Positions 40,107-49,559 of a stretch of DNA of 62,496 nucleotides are shown here, piece by piece (position 1 is the first letter of the stretch; the number at the start of each line of letters is the position of its first letter). The notes below the pieces were generated by a model, which saw nothing but the letters and a program-made list of their open reading frames with translations, was not told the origin of the DNA and made no database searches. The translations under genes were made by a program, and so were the position numbers. The stretch is from NCBI GenBank assembly GCA_036399695.1, contig DASWMP010000352.1, positions 1 to 62,496 on the forward strand. Direction: 5' to 3'. Origin of the DNA: DASVEE01 sp036399695. Lineage in GTDB: Bacteria; Acidobacteriota; Thermoanaerobaculia; Gp7-AA8.

Positions 40107-42488
40107 ATGACTGCTGTCCCGCAAGGTCACCCGGATCGAGTCGGCGCCCATCCCGATCAGCCGGCGTCGTCCAGCTTCACGCCTTACATCCCCCCGGAGA
40201 CTTCGCTCCGGGAGCTCACCCCTCGCGCTCTGATCGTCGGCACGGTCCTCGGCATGATCTTCGGCGCCTCGTCGCTGTACCTCGTGCTGAAGGTCGGCCT
40301 GACGGTCAGCGCCTCGATCCCGGTCGCGGTCATCTCCATCACCCTCTTCCGCATCCTCTCGAAGATGGGGGCCCGCAACGCCACGATCCTCGAGAACAAC
40401 ATCGTGCAGACGGCAGGCTCGGCCGGCGAGTCGATCGCGTTCGGAGTCGGCGTGACGATGCCGGCGATCATGATCCTCGGGTTCGACCTGGAGATCACGC
40501 GCGTGATGCTCGTGGCGATCCTGGGCGGTCTGCTCGGCATCCTCATGATGATCCCGCTGCGGCGCGCGCTCATCGTGGCCCAGCACGGCATCCTGAAGTA
40601 CCCCGAAGGCACGGCCTGCGCCGAGGTGCTGAAGGCGGGGGCCAGCGAGGAATCGCAGGCCGCGGCTTCCGAGCAGGCCAAGCGCGAGCAGGCTGCCCTC
40701 GGCGGCGCTGCCACGAGCGCGAAGACGATCTTCACCGGCTTCGGCATCGGCCTCGTCTACAAGACCGTCATGGTCGCCTTCCGCGGCTGGAAGGATGCGG
40801 CCGGAAAGGTGTTCACCGGCCACTTCAACTCCGCGTCCGTCGCCGTCGAGGTCTCGCCCGAGCTGCTCGGCGTCGGCTACATCATCGGCCCGCGCATCGC
40901 GGCCATCATGTGCGCGGGCGGCGTCCTCGCCTACCTCGTGTTGATCCCGATGATCAAGTTCTTCGGCTCGGCGCTCACGGAGCCGCTGGCGCCGGCGACC
41001 ACGATGCTCATCCGGGACATGGGTCCGGGCGCCATCCGCAACGAGTACATCCTCTACATTGGTGCCGGCGCCGTCGCGGCCGGCGGCATCATCTCCGTCT
41101 TCCGCTCGCTGCCGGTCATCTGGCACGGCATCAAAGGCGGGATGAAGGATTTCTCCGCGTCCAAGGGTGAGGCGACGACCACCGCCGCCACGCCGCGCAC
41201 CGACCGCGATCTCTCGATCAAAGTCGTGCTCCTCGGCATCATCGCCCTGATCGTCGTCATCGCCTTCTCGAACCCGCTGTACGTCGGCGGGACGGGCTTC
41301 GGCGCGCGTATCGCGGCGGCGCTGCTGATCATCGTGTTCGGCTTCCTGTTCGTGACGGTGTCGTCGCGCCTGACGGGCGAGATCGGCTCGTCGTCGAACC
41401 CGATCTCCGGCATGACGGTGGCGACGCTGCTGCTGACCTGCCTCTGCTTCGTGGTCCTCGGATGGACGGGGAGCAACTACTTCGTCACGGCGCTGACGAT
41501 CGGCGCGGTCGTCTGTATCGCCTCGTCGAACGGCGGCACGACCTCGCAGGACCTCAAGACCGGCTTCCTCGTCGGGGGCACGCCGAAGTATCAGCAGATG
41601 GCCATCCTGATCGGCGCACTCGCTTCGGCGCTCGTGCTGGGGCCGATCCTGCTGACGCTCAATGACTCGTACTCGGTCTACGTCCCGGTCAACGGCACGC
41701 CGGCAGGCATGACGCGCGGCGGCGTGCAGCCGGGCGAAGTGGCGCAGCCGAGCCAGTACCACGGCAAGGAAGCGCCGGGCACCAACATCGCGGGCCAGTC
41801 CGACACGCGCGAGTACAACGTGTGGTTCCGCCAGCCGCCCGGCGGCGGCAACGCCGAGAAGTACCTCGTCGACGACAGCGGCCGTCCGGTCTACTACGTC
41901 GATCCGGGCATCAACGGCACGATCCGCGAGCTGCCGGGCGGACGCCAGGTCGACAAGTTCGACGCCCCAAAGGCGACGCTCATGTCGTACATCATCAAGG
42001 GCATCCTCGGCGGCGAGCTGCCGTGGGGGCTCGTGCTCCTCGGCGTGATGATCGCGGTGGTGCTGGAGCTGTCGGGCATCCCGTCGCTCGCCTTCGCGGT
42101 CGGCGTCTACCTGCCGCTGTCGTCCTCCTCGCCGATCCTCATCGGGGGCCTGATCCGGTGGGCCGTCGACAAGTGGATCGCGAAGAAGCACGCCGGCAAG
42201 AACCTGACGGAAGAGCAGCTCGTGGCCGAAGGCGACAAGAGCCCGGGCGTTCTGATGGCATCGGGCTACATCGCCGGTGGCGCCATCGCCGGCATCATCA
42301 TCGCGTTCCTGGCGGGCGTCGCCTACTTCGGGCCGTTCAATGCGCGCATCGAAGAGCTGGCGAAGAGCAACCCCTTCCACACGGGGCCGATGTCGGATCT
42401 GCTAACGCTCATCCCGTTCGCCATCCTGATCATCCTTCTGTACCTCACAGGGCGGGAAAAGATCCTTGCCCATCGATCCGATACCTGA
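40107..42488 (+). CDS. OPT-family oligopeptide/metal-chelate transporter
   Basis: 793-residue inner-membrane transporter with roughly 15 hydrophobic segments. Recognisable OPT features are YIPPETSLRELTPRALIVG near the start, the ENNIVQTAGSAGESIAFG block (~98-115), KYPEGTACAEVLKAG and ILIGGLIRWAVD near the end. A long periplasmic or cytoplasmic loop (~515-615) separates the last helices. It probably imports oligopeptides or metal-peptide complexes. A GAGGAG ribosome binding site precedes the ATG, and TACAAT at 40069-40074 is a possible -10. A Rho-independent terminator follows the gene. Confidence 0.92.
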   Translation: MTAVPQGHPDRVGAHPDQPASSSFTPYIPPETSLRELTPRALIVGTVLGMIFGASSLYLVLKVGLTVSASIPVAVISITLFRILSKMGARNATILENNIVQTAGSAGESIAFGVGVTMPAIMILGFDLEITRVMLVAILGGLLGILMMIPLRRALIVAQHGILKYPEGTACAEVLKAGASEESQAAASEQAKREQAALGGAATSAKTIFTGFGIGLVYKTVMVAFRGWKDAAGKVFTGHFNSASVAVEVSPELLGVGYIIGPRIAAIMCAGGVLAYLVLIPMIKFFGSALTEPLAPATTMLIRDMGPGAIRNEYILYIGAGAVAAGGIISVFRSLPVIWHGIKGGMKDFSASKGEATTTAATPRTDRDLSIKVVLLGIIALIVVIAFSNPLYVGGTGFGARIAAALLIIVFGFLFVTVSSRLTGEIGSSSNPISGMTVATLLLTCLCFVVLGWTGSNYFVTALTIGAVVCIASSNGGTTSQDLKTGFLVGGTPKYQQMAILIGALASALVLGPILLTLNDSYSVYVPVNGTPAGMTRGGVQPGEVAQPSQYHGKEAPGTNIAGQSDTREYNVWFRQPPGGGNAEKYLVDDSGRPVYYVDPGINGTIRELPGGRQVDKFDAPKATLMSYIIKGILGGELPWGLVLLGVMIAVVLELSGIPSLAFAVGVYLPLSSSSPILIGGLIRWAVDKWIAKKHAGKNLTEEQLVAEGDKSPGVLMASGYIAGGAIAGIIIAFLAGVAYFGPFNARIEELAKSNPFHTGPMSDLLTLIPFAILIILLYLTGREKILAHRSDT

Positions 42489-42502
42489 GATCAACGACAA
42501 TG

Positions 42503-42533
42503 AGGGCCGGCCGCAAGCCGGCCCTTTTCGTTT
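42503..42533 (+). terminator. Rho-independent terminator after the OPT gene
   Basis: Perfect 8-bp stem GGGCCGGC / GCCGGCCC (42504-42524) with loop CGCAA, followed by TTTTCGTTT; 15 nt after the stop codon. Confidence 0.9.
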
Positions 42534-42536
42534 CTG

Positions 42537-43355
42537 ATGATCGAGCGTTTCAACTTCTACGACGTCCGAGGCTATCTGCTGCCGGGCTTCGCGCTGCTCG
42601 CCGTCGCCTGGCTGCCGTACGGGCTGGTGACGGACCGGTGGCCGGCGTCGGAAGGCTTTTCGATCGTGGCCGCGCTGATCCTGGCGTGGCTGGCCGGCGC
42701 GCTGCTGCAGTCGATGACGGCTTCGCTGATGTCGATCCGGACGCTGGGCGGACGGGCGCCGTCGCACCGGCTGCTGGACGGCGACGACCTGAACCTCGAC
42801 ACCGCCACGCGCGAGGCGCTGGTGACGCGCATCGAGCACGACCTCGGGATCGACGTGACCACGCCGGACACGGATCTCGAGCTGCGACGCCAGACCGCCT
42901 TCGCCCGCTGCCGCTCGGCGCTCGTGCAGCAGAAGCAGGCCGCCTACGCCGAACAGTTCGAAGGGATGTTCGCGCTGATGCGCGGGATCTGCGTGGCCGC
43001 GGCGGCGGGCTCGGCGTGGGCGGGAGGCTGGCTGGCGCGCTCGTTCGGCGCGACAGGGCTGATCGACCTGCTGGCGATCGTCTCGCTGCTCGCGCTGCTG
43101 ATCTCACTGCTGCTGCATTTCTTAGGGCGGGCGGCGGAGGAGCAGTCCGGGTCTCTCGCGTTCCTGTTGATGACAACGCTGTTTCTCGGCGGCTTCTCGA
43201 TGGGCGCCGGGCTGGCCGGAAGCGATCATCACGTGTCGCTGGCGGTGTCGATGCTGGCGCTGGCGTTCATCGCCGCAAGGGCGTACTCGGCGTACGTGCG
43301 CTTCACGGTGATTTTTGCGCGGACGGTTTACCTGGACTATCTGCGGCTGGGGTGA
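42537..43355 (+). CDS. Uncharacterised membrane protein
   Basis: 272 residues. Two hydrophobic segments near the N-terminus (YLLPGFALLAVAWLPYG; FSIVAALILAWLAGALL) are followed by a soluble region (~65-145) rich in charged residues, then about four more membrane segments. The opening MIERFNFYDVRGYLLPG is distinctive, but I cannot place the family. It starts right after the OPT terminator, has no clear ribosome binding site, and is followed by a MITE-like element. No function is assigned. Confidence 0.65.
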   Translation: MIERFNFYDVRGYLLPGFALLAVAWLPYGLVTDRWPASEGFSIVAALILAWLAGALLQSMTASLMSIRTLGGRAPSHRLLDGDDLNLDTATREALVTRIEHDLGIDVTTPDTDLELRRQTAFARCRSALVQQKQAAYAEQFEGMFALMRGICVAAAAGSAWAGGWLARSFGATGLIDLLAIVSLLALLISLLLHFLGRAAEEQSGSLAFLLMTTLFLGGFSMGAGLAGSDHHVSLAVSMLALAFIAARAYSAYVRFTVIFARTVYLDYLRLG

Positions 43356-43377
43356 GTGGCATGTGAGGCACGGCGAT

Positions 43378-43537
43378 AGTTTGGAGTGCGGCAGCGACGC
43401 TTCATCAGCTGCCGCTTTCCTATAGGGGAAGCGTCGAGCTTCCTCCCCTTTCGCTGGTACGCCGCGCGGGCCGCAGCTCGACGCTGCGGCTATGGGAAAG
43501 CGGCAACTGATGAAGCCTCGCTGCCGCACTCCAAACT
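43378..43537. mobile_element. MITE-like element with ~43-bp terminal inverted repeats
   Basis: 160 bp. The left arm (43378-43420) starts AGTTTGGAGTGCGGCAGCGA. The right arm (43495-43537) is its complement with only a few mismatches. The interior contains a GCCGCAG/CTGCGGC hairpin and copies of AAGCGTCGAGCT. It has no coding capacity. The apparent upstream extension of the DUF2339 gene runs into it, so that gene's start is placed downstream. Confidence 0.8.
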
Positions 43538-43593
43538 CCGCGTCACAGTTACCGCGGAAACGGCAAGCGGCGTATTCTGTCCAGCGGTCCAAC

Positions 43594-46500
43594 ATGGAAA
43601 TCTTCTGCGGAGTCGTTCTCGCTCTCGGGCTGCTGCTGTTGCCGATCGTGCTCTCGGCGATTGCGATTTCCCGCACTTCGGCGTTACGAACTGAGCTGGC
43701 TCGCCTGGGGGAGGAGCTCGCGCGACTGAAGGCGCCGGCGGCGGCGCCGCAAAAGGCCCGTCCGGCAGCGCGGCAGGCGGGTACGAAAGCGCCACCGCAA
43801 CCGGCGCCACAACCGGCACCAGAGCCCGCGCCCACACCGGCACCCGCACCTCCGCCGTTCGTCACACCGGCGCCGCCAGCGGAGCAGGTCATCCCGCAGG
43901 AGGTTGCCCCTCCGCCGCCCACTCCCACACCGGCGCCCGAAGCGCCCGAGCCCTCCACCACCTACACGCCGCCACCACCACCGCCTCCGCGGGTGAAGCC
44001 TCCCTCGGCAGCACCGCCGCCCCGTCCCACGCTCGCACCACGGGCGGCGCGGGCCTGGTCCATCGACTGGGAGAGCCTGGTCGGGGTGAAGCTCTTCTCC
44101 TGGATTGCCGGGATCGCGCTCGTACTGGCGGCGGTGTTCTTCCTCAAGCATTCCGTCGAGCAGGGATGGGTGAAGCCGCCCATTCGCGCCGCTACGGGCC
44201 TGATCACCGGGATCACGCTGCTCATCGTCTGCGAGATGCGCGTGGCGCGCGGTTACAAGTTCACGGCGAATGCGATGCATGGCGCCGGGATCGCCATCCT
44301 CTACGCGACGCTCTTCGCCACGCATGCGCTGTGGCATCTGCTGCCGGCGACGGCCGTCTTTCTGCTGATGCTGCTCGTGACCGCGGTGGCGGTGGCGCTG
44401 TCGATCCGGCGCGACTCGGTGTTCATCGCGCTCCTCGGCTTGATGGGCGGCTTTGCCACGCCAGCCATGCTGGCGACCGGCGAGAACCGTCCGATCGGGC
44501 TGTTCGGGTACCTGCTGCTGCTCAACGTCGGCCTGGCGTGGGTGGCGTACCGGAAGCGCTGGCCGGCGCTGACCTTCGGGAGCCTGCTCTTCACCTTCGC
44601 CTATCAGTGGGGTTGGACGTCGCAGTACCTCACGGCGCAGCAGCTCGTGCTCGCCGCCGGGATCTTCGTCATCTTCGCCATCGCCGGCGCGGCGGCGCTC
44701 TTTCTCGGGAAAGACGCACCGAAGCAGCGCGTCTTCGAGCGGATGGCCATCACGAGCGCGGTGCTGCCGCTGCTCTTCGCCGTCTACACGGCCGCGGTGC
44801 CGGCGTACGGCGCGCGTTATAACGTGCTGTTCGGTTTCCTGGCCCTCATCGCCGCGGGTCTGGCGGTCATCGCCCTCACGCGCGGGCCCGAATGGCTGCA
44901 CACGCTCGGCGGCGGCACCGTCGTGCTGACGTTCGCCGTCTGGTTCGGCATGTCGTACAAACCGGCGGCGTATCCGGCCATCGTGGCCTGGCTGGCCGGC
45001 TTCATCGTCCTCTACCTGCTGGCGGCCCTGCGGCGGAAGTCGTTCGGCAACTACACGCTGCCGGCGCTCTTTCTCTTCTTTCCGGTGCTCGTCGGCATCG
45101 AGAAAGCCACGGCCGCACCGGCGCTGCTGTTCATCACAATGTTCGTGCTGCTCGCGGCCACGGCCGTCGTCGCGGCGCGCAGCGGCGACGGCAAGATGTA
45201 CTACCTGGCGACGATCTTCGTCATCCTCGCCGAAGGGCAGTGGTCGTCGACGTACCTGACACGCGACCGCCTGCTGGCCGGTCTCATCGTGCACGGCGCG
45301 TTCGCCCTGCTCTTCCTCGGCGCACCGGTGCTGGCCCGGCGCTTCGGCCGGCCGCTGCTGCCTGCGGGCGGCACGTTCGGCACCATCGTCGCCAGCCTCT
45401 TCCTGCTGCTGTTCCTGACGCAGTCGACGATCGCCGACGCCTCGCTCTGGGGGCTGGCGCTGCTCGTGGCCATCCTCATCTCCGGAGCCCTCGCGGAAGC
45501 ACGGACGACGCACACGCCGGCGGTCGGCATCGGTGCGGCCATTCTCGGCTGGTTCGTCCTCGGCTCGTGGTGGAGCGGCGCCTCGCTCGACGGCATGCTG
45601 ATTCCGGCGCTCGCCGTCACGACGCTCATCGGCCTTGTCGTCCTGCTCGGGAACGCCTGGGCGGCGAAAGGGTCGACCGATCCGTCGTTTGCCCAGGGGA
45701 CGCACCTCGTCGTCGTCGGCCACGTCTTCCTCGCCTTCGCGGCGACGCAGCCGGAGCTCTCTCTGCCGCCCTGGCCGATCCTGGCGGTGCTGTTCGTGCT
45801 CGACCTGGCCATCGGCGTCACGGCGCTCTACCTGAAGCGGGGCTCGCTGATGCTGGCCGGCGCCGCCGCCTCGCAGGTGGTGGTGATCGCCTGGACGACG
45901 ATTGCCAGGCCGGCGCCCTGGCCGAACGTGGCCCTGCTCGTGACGCTGCTGATCGCCGGCTGGGCGCTGCTCTGGTTCAAGCTGTCGCGGCGCACGTTCA
46001 GCGACGCCGCGGTGGTGGCGGCGCTGCTCGGGAGCATCGCCGCCATGGCCGCCGGCCAGTACGCCCACGAGCCGCTGTTCGGGACGCTGCTGGCGGCGCA
46101 CGTGCTGCTCGCCGTGGCCATGTTCGCGCTGGCCTGGATCCTCGAGGCGCACCTGCTGGCGATCGTCAGCGTCGTCCTGACGCTGTTCGCCACCGGCCTG
46201 GCGCGCACCGCGACGCCCTCACAGGAGCTCTTCTTCGCGCTGCCGTTCTACGCGCTCGCCATCGGCTATCCGCTGCTTCTCGGCGCGCGCGCCAGGCGCT
46301 CGCTGCAGCCGCACCTCGCCGCCATCCTCGGCAGCGCGGTGTTCTTCTTCTTCGGCCGCCAGGCGATGCTGCACGCCGGCTACGGCTACGCCATCGGCAT
46401 CCTCCCGGTCCTTGAAGCGCTCGTGCTCCTCGGCGTGCTCGTGCGGCTGCTGCGCGTCGAGCCGGCCGGCGAGCGGCTGCTGTCGCGGCTGGCGCTCGTG

Positions 46501-47205
46501 GCCGCGGCGTCGCTGGCCTTCATCACGGTGGCCATCCCGCTGCAGCTCGACAAGCAGTGGATCACGATCGGCTGGGCGCTCGAAGGGGCAGCCCTGGTCT
46601 GGCTCTTCACGCGCATCCCGCACCGCGGCCTGCTCCTCTGGGCAGGGGCGCTGCTGGCGGCCGTTTTCGTCCGGCTGACGCTCAACCCCGCCATCCTCGA
46701 CTACCACCCGGCCAGCGGCCGGCCGATCCTCAACTGGTATCTCTACACGTACCTCGTCTGCGCGGTCGCTTTCTTCGTCGCCTCGTACTACCTGCGCGAG
46801 CCGAGGTGGGGACGCGGTGTCGCGGCAGGGGGCGGGACGATCCTCCTGTTCGCGCTGCTCAACATCGAGATCGCCGACTTTTACTCGAAGGGGCCGACGC
46901 TCACGTTCAACTTCTTCTCGTCGACGCTGGCCCAGGACCTGACGTATACGATCGGCTGGGCCATGTTCGCCGTGGCGATGCTCATCGCGGGCATCCGCCT
47001 GCACGCACGTCCGGCGCGCGTCGCGGCGCTGTTCCTGCTCGTCATCACGATTCTCAAGGGCTTCACGCAAGACATCTGGCGTCTTGGCGGCATGTATCGC
47101 ATTGCCTCACTGCTCGGGCTGGCGATCGCCCTCGTGCTCGTCGGGATCCTGCTGCAGAAGTTCGTCATGCCCAAGCAGCCGCCGGTGGTGGAGGAGACGA
47201 CGTGA
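43594..47205 (+). CDS. DUF2339 giant membrane protein
   Basis: About 1203 residues from ATG 43594 (the longer frame runs into the MITE-like element). A first membrane segment is followed by a short coiled stretch and a Pro/Ala-rich linker (~residues 50-155). The signature WESLVGVKLFSWIAGIALVLAAVFFLKHSVEQGW (in two halves, ~165-200) identifies DUF2339. About 30 further hydrophobic helices fill the rest. The function of the family is unknown. The stop overlaps the GTG start of the DUF3999 gene, and these two families are known neighbours, so they probably form a membrane complex. Confidence 0.9.
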   Translation: MEIFCGVVLALGLLLLPIVLSAIAISRTSALRTELARLGEELARLKAPAAAPQKARPAARQAGTKAPPQPAPQPAPEPAPTPAPAPPPFVTPAPPAEQVIPQEVAPPPPTPTPAPEAPEPSTTYTPPPPPPPRVKPPSAAPPPRPTLAPRAARAWSIDWESLVGVKLFSWIAGIALVLAAVFFLKHSVEQGWVKPPIRAATGLITGITLLIVCEMRVARGYKFTANAMHGAGIAILYATLFATHALWHLLPATAVFLLMLLVTAVAVALSIRRDSVFIALLGLMGGFATPAMLATGENRPIGLFGYLLLLNVGLAWVAYRKRWPALTFGSLLFTFAYQWGWTSQYLTAQQLVLAAGIFVIFAIAGAAALFLGKDAPKQRVFERMAITSAVLPLLFAVYTAAVPAYGARYNVLFGFLALIAAGLAVIALTRGPEWLHTLGGGTVVLTFAVWFGMSYKPAAYPAIVAWLAGFIVLYLLAALRRKSFGNYTLPALFLFFPVLVGIEKATAAPALLFITMFVLLAATAVVAARSGDGKMYYLATIFVILAEGQWSSTYLTRDRLLAGLIVHGAFALLFLGAPVLARRFGRPLLPAGGTFGTIVASLFLLLFLTQSTIADASLWGLALLVAILISGALAEARTTHTPAVGIGAAILGWFVLGSWWSGASLDGMLIPALAVTTLIGLVVLLGNAWAAKGSTDPSFAQGTHLVVVGHVFLAFAATQPELSLPPWPILAVLFVLDLAIGVTALYLKRGSLMLAGAAASQVVVIAWTTIARPAPWPNVALLVTLLIAGWALLWFKLSRRTFSDAAVVAALLGSIAAMAAGQYAHEPLFGTLLAAHVLLAVAMFALAWILEAHLLAIVSVVLTLFATGLARTATPSQELFFALPFYALAIGYPLLLGARARRSLQPHLAAILGSAVFFFFGRQAMLHAGYGYAIGILPVLEALVLLGVLVRLLRVEPAGERLLSRLALVAAASLAFITVAIPLQLDKQWITIGWALEGAALVWLFTRIPHRGLLLWAGALLAAVFVRLTLNPAILDYHPASGRPILNWYLYTYLVCAVAFFVASYYLREPRWGRGVAAGGGTILLFALLNIEIADFYSKGPTLTFNFFSSTLAQDLTYTIGWAMFAVAMLIAGIRLHARPARVAALFLLVITILKGFTQDIWRLGGMYRIASLLGLAIALVLVGILLQKFVMPKQPPVVEETT

Positions 47206-49148
47206 GCTCGATTGGTTGGGCGGTTGGCGGTTGGGCGGTTGGGCGGTGGATGGGGGTTGCCGCGGTCGTGCTGCTCGGAGCGTTTGTACAGGCGCAGACG
47301 CAGGCGCGGTCGGTGACGCCGGGAGCGGCGGGGCCGAACCGGCTGGACGTCGACGTCGCACTGCGCGCGCACGCCATGCCCGATCTGCGCGACCTGCGCC
47401 TCATCGACGCGCAACAGCGGGAAGTCGGTTATCTCGTCGTGGAGCCGGGGGAATCGGCGTCGCGGTGGCTGGAAGGGCGCATTCTTCCGGTGGCGGCGAC
47501 GAAGAGGACGAGCGGCTTCGAAGTGGACCTCGGCATCGCCCGCACGGTGGACCGCATCCGCCTGGAAGACATCGCCGCGCCGTTCCTCAAAGCCCTGCGC
47601 CTCGAAGGAAGCGGCGACCGCTCCCGCTGGACGCTGCTCGCCGACGCCACTGTCTTCGACCTGCCGGACGACAAGCTGCGCCGCACGGAGGTGGAGTTCG
47701 CGCCCGGCGACTACCGCTACCTCCGCGTCACCTGGGATGACCGTTCGAGCGCCCGCGTCACCCCGTCGCCGCGGGTGAGCGCACGGGTGTTCGCCTCGGC
47801 GGCGCCGCCCTCGCGGGTGCGCGCACCGCTCACGTTCACGAAGCGGGCGAGCGAGCCCGGACGCAGCCGCTATCGGCTCGAGCTGCCCGGACCCCACCTG
47901 CCGCTCGAAGCCATCGAGCTGCAGGTTGCGAATCCGAACGTCTTCCGCCGCGCCAGCGTCACGGAGCCGCGCCTCCGCAACGGCGACATCCTGCCGCTCT
48001 CCCTCGGCACGGCGGAACTGCGGCGGGCCGAGCGCTTCGGCGCGGTCGCCGAGGAGATGTTCGTCCCGATTCATGAACCGGAAGGACGCCAGCTCGATCT
48101 CGTCATCGACGACGGCAACAACCCGCCGCTCGAGATCCGCGCCATCGTCGCCCGCTTCGTGCCGCAGCCCTGGATCTACTTCGAGTCCGACGGCACACCG
48201 CTCACCGCGCAGTACGGCGATCCGGCCGCGCGCGCGCCGCGCTACGATGTCGAAGCGCTCCGCAAATTTGTCGAGCACGAGCAGGTCGCCCGCGCGTCGT
48301 GGGGCCCGGCCGCGCAGGCCGTGCGTGTCCGGACGGACAAGGGCGTGGGCCCGACGCTCGGCGCCACGATCGAACGCTCGGCCTTCCGCGTCGCCCGCAC
48401 GATCCCCGACGCGCCGCCGGGCCTGGCCATCATCAACCTCGATGCCGACGTCCTGGCGCGCAGCCACGACCTCGGCGACGTGCGCATCGTCGACGCGCAG
48501 AACCGGCAGGTGCCGTACGTCATCGAGAAGCGTGACGAGCCTCTGACCCTGAACCTCCCGGTTCCGCAGCGGACCGCGGAGGGCTCGCGCTCGATCTACC
48601 ACTTCGTCATGCCGTACGCGACGCTGCCGGAGCCGACGCAGCTCGTGCTCCGGACTAACGCGAACGTCTTCACCCGCAGCGTCACGCTGCAGGACGAGAA
48701 GGGGCCGATCACATCGATGCGCTGGGAGTCGGGGGAGCCGGAGCTCGTGCCGCCGCCGCTGCGTTTCGATACGTCCGCCGGTCACAGGAAGACGCTCGAC
48801 GTGGCGATCGACGAAGGGGACAACGCGCCGCTGCCGCTGGCTTCGGCGCAACTGCTCCTGCCGTCACACGCGCTCCGCTTCTACCATCCGGGCGGGCCGC
48901 TCGTGCTCCTCTACGGGAACGCGCAGATCCGCCACCCGCAGTACGACCTGACGCTGCTGGCGCCGCGCCTGTTCGGCGAGCCGGCGCGCGAGCTCACGCC
49001 CGGCCCGGCGGACAAGCCACCGTCGGACGAAGAAGCGCCGGAGCGGAAGTTCTTCTGGATCGCGATCGCGGTGGTGGCGGTGGGGCTTCTGGTGCTACTG
49101 GCCCGCGTCCTGCCGCCGCTTCTCCGCGACGAAACGCGACCGCTCTGA
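47202..49148 (+). CDS. DUF3999 secreted/membrane-anchored protein
   Basis: 648 residues from GTG 47202, which overlaps the DUF2339 stop (GTGA) and follows GGAGGAG; ATG 47250 is an alternative. A signal peptide (GVAAVVLLGAFVQAQ) is followed by repeated beta-rich domains (DLRDLRLIDAQQREVGYLVVEP near 45-70, and a similar DLGDVRIVDAQNRQVPYVIE later), and a C-terminal membrane anchor (FFWIAIAVVAVGLLVLLARVLPPLL). This matches DUF3999. Residues ~3-15 (WAVGGWAVGRW) are encoded by GGTTGGGC-type tandem repeats. It is a likely partner of the DUF2339 protein. Its end overlaps the convergent gene at 49095. Confidence 0.85.
   Translation: MSSIGWAVGGWAVGRWMGVAAVVLLGAFVQAQTQARSVTPGAAGPNRLDVDVALRAHAMPDLRDLRLIDAQQREVGYLVVEPGESASRWLEGRILPVAATKRTSGFEVDLGIARTVDRIRLEDIAAPFLKALRLEGSGDRSRWTLLADATVFDLPDDKLRRTEVEFAPGDYRYLRVTWDDRSSARVTPSPRVSARVFASAAPPSRVRAPLTFTKRASEPGRSRYRLELPGPHLPLEAIELQVANPNVFRRASVTEPRLRNGDILPLSLGTAELRRAERFGAVAEEMFVPIHEPEGRQLDLVIDDGNNPPLEIRAIVARFVPQPWIYFESDGTPLTAQYGDPAARAPRYDVEALRKFVEHEQVARASWGPAAQAVRVRTDKGVGPTLGATIERSAFRVARTIPDAPPGLAIINLDADVLARSHDLGDVRIVDAQNRQVPYVIEKRDEPLTLNLPVPQRTAEGSRSIYHFVMPYATLPEPTQLVLRTNANVFTRSVTLQDEKGPITSMRWESGEPELVPPPLRFDTSAGHRKTLDVAIDEGDNAPLPLASAQLLLPSHALRFYHPGGPLVLLYGNAQIRHPQYDLTLLAPRLFGEPARELTPGPADKPPSDEEAPERKFFWIAIAVVAVGLLVLLARVLPPLLRDETRPL
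47215..47248. repeat. 7/8-bp array in the 5' end of the DUF3999 gene
   Basis: About four GGTTGG(G)C units immediately after the GTG start, encoding Gly/Trp/Val repeats ahead of the signal peptide core. Confidence 0.75.
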
Positions 49149-49454
49149 CCTGCACCAGGTCGAGGCGATGCGGCGCGCCGTCCAGCGAGGGATGGCGCGG
49201 CTGAGCCAGACGTAGAGGACCATCGCCGCATTCGCGCCGAGGAGCAGGACCATCGAGTCATGCCGGTCGAGCGCAGGGAAATGGGTGGCCGGCCAGCGCA
49301 TGAACAGCCAGTCCGTCGCCCCGATCAGCCCGAGATTCAGGATGTCCCGAATGGCCGCATTACGCCGCGCCCGGGACACCGGTACGCGGGCATCACAGAC
49401 GACGGGCGGCGCCGGCGAAACCGGCTCGACTCCGGGTAGCAGATCTCGTGGCAT
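49095..49454 (-). CDS. Small membrane protein of unknown function
   Basis: 119 residues from ATG 49454 (ATG 49460 also possible). The middle has two hydrophobic stretches (NLGLIGATDWLFMRWPA; MVLLLGANAAMVLYVWLSRAI), then a basic C-terminus. No family is recognised. Its last 54 nt overlap the 3' end of the DUF3999 gene on the other strand. Moderate support only: it keeps a good hydrophobic pattern, but the frame could be partly fortuitous in GC-rich DNA. Confidence 0.5.
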   Translation of the reverse strand: MPRDLLPGVEPVSPAPPVVCDARVPVSRARRNAAIRDILNLGLIGATDWLFMRWPATHFPALDRHDSMVLLLGANAAMVLYVWLSRAIPRWTARRIASTWCRSERSRFVAEKRRQDAGQ

Positions 49455-49512
49455 GGTCATCAAGCGCAAGCGGAAGTGGGGTTGTGGTATTCCGAATAAT
49501 TTGTGGGGTCCC

Positions 49513-49544
49513 GGAGTGCGGTGGCGGCTAGCGCCACCGCCTCC
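49513..49544. repeat. GGAGTGCGGTGGCG palindrome
   Basis: GGAG-T-GCGGTGGCG / CGCCACCGC-CTCC around GCTAG, at the convergent end of two minus-strand genes. The GGAGTGCGG start is shared with the MITE-like element at 43378 and resembles the palindrome at the window end. Confidence 0.7.
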
Positions 49545-49559
49545 AGGATTAACCAATCA

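Noticed and set aside
43492..43593. Upstream extension of the DUF2339 gene
   Set aside because: It lies in the right arm of the MITE-like element and lacks the hydrophobic N-terminus that begins at 43594.
43684..46152. 822-codon minus-strand frame
   Set aside because: Antisense shadow of the DUF2339 gene, rich in Arg, Glu and Gln.
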